Below, piece by piece: positions 62,854-64,000 of a DNA stretch of 64,000 nt (positions are counted from its first letter, which is position 1; each line of letters begins with the position of its first letter). The stretch is from MVYY01 sp012517575 (GTDB lineage: Bacteria > Bacteroidota > Bacteroidia > Bacteroidales > Paludibacteraceae), in NCBI GenBank assembly GCA_031629035.1, contig JAVLUG010000006.1:1-64000 (forward strand). The letters are read 5' to 3'. The notes under the pieces are model-generated. The model searched no databases and was not told the origin of the DNA. It saw only the letters and a list, made by a program, of their open reading frames with translations. A program made the position numbers and the translations under genes.

Positions 62854-62899
62854 TGCTTTGGGAGCAGGGGGTCGTGGGTTCAAATCCCGCTACCCCGAC
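62854..62899 (+). other. attR (tRNA-Pro 3' half)
   Basis: 46-bp copy of the tRNA-Pro 3' half, differing from attL by A instead of G in the T-loop (62882). The base A is shared with the tRNA-like segment of the downstream repeat unit, so it is the original chromosomal base. Confidence 0.88.
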
Positions 62900-62903
62900 A
62901 CAT

Positions 62904-62940
62904 AAGAGAGGAAAAATGAAAAAAAAATTTTTCCTCTCTT
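62904..62940 (+). terminator. original tRNA-Pro terminator / repeat-unit hairpin
   Basis: AAGAGAGGAAAAA and TTTTTCCTCTCTT form a perfect 13-bp stem with an 11-nt loop, starting 4 bp after attR. The same hairpin recurs in each downstream repeat unit (63252-63288 and, partly, from 63342). Confidence 0.8.
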
Positions 62941-62952
62941 TATTTCTAAGGA

Positions 62953-63195
62953 ATGGAATATTACACCTATATTTTGAGAAGTAAAACTACGGGGAAGTAT
63001 TATTGCGGTCAAACGAATAATATGTACGATCGGATACTTCGTCATAACTCAGGACGGAATAAATATACTAAACATGGCGTACCTTGGGAATTGATTAGTT
63101 TCTATAAATTTTCTACTAGGGCTGAAGCGGTATCCTTGGAATCGAAAATAAAGAAAAGAGGCATTGAAAGATTTTTAAAGGATTTAGAAAGTTAG
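62953..63195 (+). CDS. GIY-YIG nuclease domain protein
   Basis: An 80-residue single-domain GIY-YIG protein of the small YhbQ/UvrC-N type. The GIY and YIG motifs appear as YTYIL and YYCGQTNN, the catalytic Arg is in DRILRHNSG and the Glu in EAVSLESKIKK. So the nuclease site looks complete. It ends at a TAG, but the +1 frame continues through a tRNA-Pro-like segment encoding AHPAEGRRVVGSNPATPT, a tail I recall from many Bacteroidota GIY-YIG proteins. A one-base deletion may have shortened this copy. It is repeated, in truncated form, twice downstream. Confidence 0.85.
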   Translation: MEYYTYILRSKTTGKYYCGQTNNMYDRILRHNSGRNKYTKHGVPWELISFYKFSTRAEAVSLESKIKKRGIERFLKDLES

Positions 63196-63247
63196 CGCAT
63201 CCAGCCGAAGGCAGGAGGGTCGTGGGTTCAAATCCCGCTACCCCGAC
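63191..63247 (+). repeat. tRNA-Pro-like 3' remnant
   Basis: GTTAGCGCA (D-arm side of tRNA-Pro) is followed by an altered anticodon arm (TCCAGCC-GAA-GGCAGGA, itself a hairpin). A 31-bp segment (63217-63247) identical to attR covers the T-arm and acceptor 3' strand. It lacks a 5' acceptor half, so it is not a functional tRNA. Confidence 0.75.
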
Positions 63248-63340
63248 ACATAAGAGAGGAAAAATGAAAAAAAAAATTTTCCTCTCTTTATTTCAAAGGA
63301 ATGGAATATTACACCTATATTTTGAGAAGTAAAACTACAG
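63248..63340 (+). pseudogene. repeat unit 2, truncated GIY-YIG start
   Basis: Same hairpin and ORF start (ATG at 63301) as unit 1, broken after 13 codons at the undetermined base 63341. It is either a real truncation or an assembly collapse. Confidence 0.7.
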
Positions 63341-63341
63341 N
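63341..63341. other. undetermined base (n) at a repeat junction
   Basis: The only ambiguous base noticed. It joins the 5' part of unit 2 directly to the hairpin of unit 3, as expected if the assembler could not resolve tandem copies. Confidence 0.85.
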
Positions 63342-63385
63342 AGGAAAAATGAAAAAAAAAATTTTCCTCTCTTTATTTCAAAGGA

Positions 63386-63532
63386 ATGGAATATTACACC
63401 TATATTTTGAGAAGTAAAACTACAGGGAAGTATTATTGCGGTCAAACGAATAATATGTCCGATCGGATACTTCGTCATAATTCAGGACGGAATAAATATA
63501 CTAAACACGGTGTACCTTGGGAATTCTATTGA
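63386..63532 (+). pseudogene. repeat unit 3, GIY-YIG C-terminally truncated
   Basis: A 48-codon copy starting as in unit 1 (MEYYTYILRS) with a Tyr-to-Ser change in NNMSDRI. It diverges after the codons for VPWE and stops at 63530-63532. It keeps the GIY, YIG and Arg motifs but loses the catalytic Glu, so it should be inactive. Confidence 0.75.
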
Positions 63533-63595
63533 ATGATTGTCTGTCCTTCAAAAATGAACACCTTCTTTTATTAAAAATTTTTCCAACAATCATTC
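63531..63595. other. inverted repeat at the right edge of the GIY-YIG array
   Basis: GAATGATTGT (63531-63540) and ACAATCATTC (63586-63595) are perfect 10-bp complements 45 nt apart, the second followed by a T-rich stretch. It coincides with the point where unit 3 loses similarity, so it may be a breakpoint or a terminator. Confidence 0.45.
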
Positions 63596-63716
63596 TTTTC
63601 TGCTTTTTTGTGATGCTCTCGTATCCTTTTTTACATGCACTTTTCTTCTTTCTTGTTCTGTGGAACAAGCCACCGATTACAAATCGGCAGTAACCGGAAT
63701 GTACCTAAATTTTATT

Positions 63717-63911
63717 TTATATATCAATCGTTATTTCAAAATCAATCTTCGGCATAAAATGTTGTTTTTTCCAAAAATAAAGTTGTTTGTTTCCAGTTTC
63801 TCCTATAGAATCAGGAACATACGTAAATGATTTAATTTTTAAATTTTTGTCGATGGTTACATGATTTATTGCCTTTTTTCCTCTTTTCATTAATTTTTTA
63901 TATTTTTGCAT
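63717..63911 (-). CDS. small hypothetical ORF
   Basis: 64 codons (MQKYKKLMKRGKKAINHVTI... ending FEITIDI) with a basic first half. No family recognised. It could be the remnant of a larger gene or non-coding. A short hairpin (CCGATT/AATCGG, near 63674) lies beyond its 3' end. Confidence 0.3.
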   Translation of the reverse strand: MQKYKKLMKRGKKAINHVTIDKNLKIKSFTYVPDSIGETGNKQLYFWKKQHFMPKIDFEITIDI

Positions 63912-63983
63912 GGTTTAGCAGCCGGATTCATATAAACTTTATCAATCGCCATAAAACAAGTTTTTTCTTCAAATACCCATCAA

Positions 63984-64000
63984 ATGAAAAAAAACATTTT
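63984..64000 (+). CDS. start of a gene cut by the window edge
   Basis: ATG AAA AAA AAC ATT begins a Lys-rich, signal-peptide-like N-terminus, common for exported Bacteroidota proteins. A -7-like TATTTTTG is at 63901-63908. Only five codons are visible, so the call is tentative. Confidence 0.35.

Larger units (their letters stand above)
47541..62899. mobile_element. integrated tRNA-Pro island carrying tet and erm(F)
   Basis: A 15.4-kb element bounded by a 46-bp direct repeat of the tRNA-Pro 3' half (47541-47586 and 62854-62899, one mismatch). The integrase is next to the right end. Cargo and backbone from right to left: integrase, 755-residue protein, two HTH proteins, primase-helicase, IS-truncated ORF, IS256-family element, erm(F), attC-like palindrome, HxlR regulator, tet, G-rich block, DUF6943-like gene, conserved hypothetical gene and SNase-like nuclease. 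No relaxase, coupling protein or conjugation genes are visible. It therefore looks like a satellite or mobilizable-type island that depends on other elements, or a reduced ICE. Confidence 0.88.
62900..63247 (+). repeat. tRNA-end/GIY-YIG repeat unit 1 (348 bp)
   Basis: The unit runs from the base after attR to the base ending a second tRNA-Pro 3' end. It consists of a hairpin, the GIY-YIG ORF and a tRNA-like tail. The next unit begins at 63248 with the same sequence and its ORF starts at the same offset (53 bp). Confidence 0.8.

Noticed and set aside
62854..62899. Second tRNA-Pro gene at the right end of the island
   Set aside because: Only the 3' half is present; there is no 5' acceptor or D-arm, so it is attR.
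62900..63540. Possible CRISPR-like array because of repeated hairpins
   Set aside because: Units are about 348 bp, contain an ORF and tRNA sequence, and have no short repeat/spacer pattern or cas genes.
63660..63700. REP-like hairpin CCGATT/AATCGG
   Set aside because: A single short stem with no second copy noticed; insufficient for a repeat family.

Overview
The window is a chromosomal segment of an anaerobic Bacteroidota, most likely a Bacteroidales. The evidence is a low-GC genome; recurrent TAnnTTTG/TTTG promoters; few Shine-Dalgarno sites; a GldJ-like lipoprotein and a type-B C-terminal sorting domain (type IX secretion); DUF4290, DUF4465 and DUF4878 families; LL-diaminopimelate aminotransferase; a ferredoxin-type 2-oxoacid oxidoreductase; and a multimeric [FeFe] hydrogenase. 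OxyR, Dps and ferritin point to an anaerobe that meets oxygen.

1-32 kb is ordinary chromosome: envelope and core metabolism (papain-like lipoprotein, lpd, mscL, fba, cdaA, folP), gldJ-like, asnS, korAB, dps, a hydrogenase operon whose NuoF-like subunit is fused to a GltD-like flavoprotein, dapL, glmS, a PurF-like protein, a GNAT acyltransferase, ferritin, murA with Asp in place of the fosfomycin-target Cys, DUF4290, a DUF4465 lipoprotein behind a cobalamin riboswitch, menG, and a PKD/type-B CTD surface protein. 32-41 kb is the start of a capsule or exopolysaccharide locus: two Wza-like export lipoproteins, a Wzc-like tyrosine kinase, GDP-fucose and UDP-glucuronate synthesis, and a Wzm-like permease. 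41-47.4 kb holds oxyR, a TPR protein, a class A PBP and hemW.

47.5-62.9 kb is an integrated element of about 15.4 kb in the 3' half of tRNA-Pro(UGG). It is bounded by a 46-bp direct repeat with one mismatch and has candidate integrase arm sites just inside both ends. From the right it carries a tyrosine integrase, a 755-residue protein of unknown function, two small HTH proteins, a primase-helicase, an ORF truncated by an IS256-family element, erm(F), an integron-attC-like palindrome, an HxlR regulator, a Tet(Q)/Tet(36)-type ribosomal protection gene with a structured leader, a G-rich non-coding block, and three accessory genes. No relaxase or transfer genes are visible, so it looks like a satellite or mobilizable-type island carrying macrolide and tetracycline resistance.

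62.9-63.5 kb, just beyond attR, holds tandem 348-bp-type units. Each consists of a tRNA-Pro 3' end, a terminator hairpin and a small GIY-YIG nuclease ORF. One copy is intact and two are truncated, and an undetermined base (63341) lies at a repeat junction, so the array may be collapsed in the assembly. This tRNA-end-linked GIY-YIG array and the tRNA-targeting resistance island are the most unusual parts of the window.
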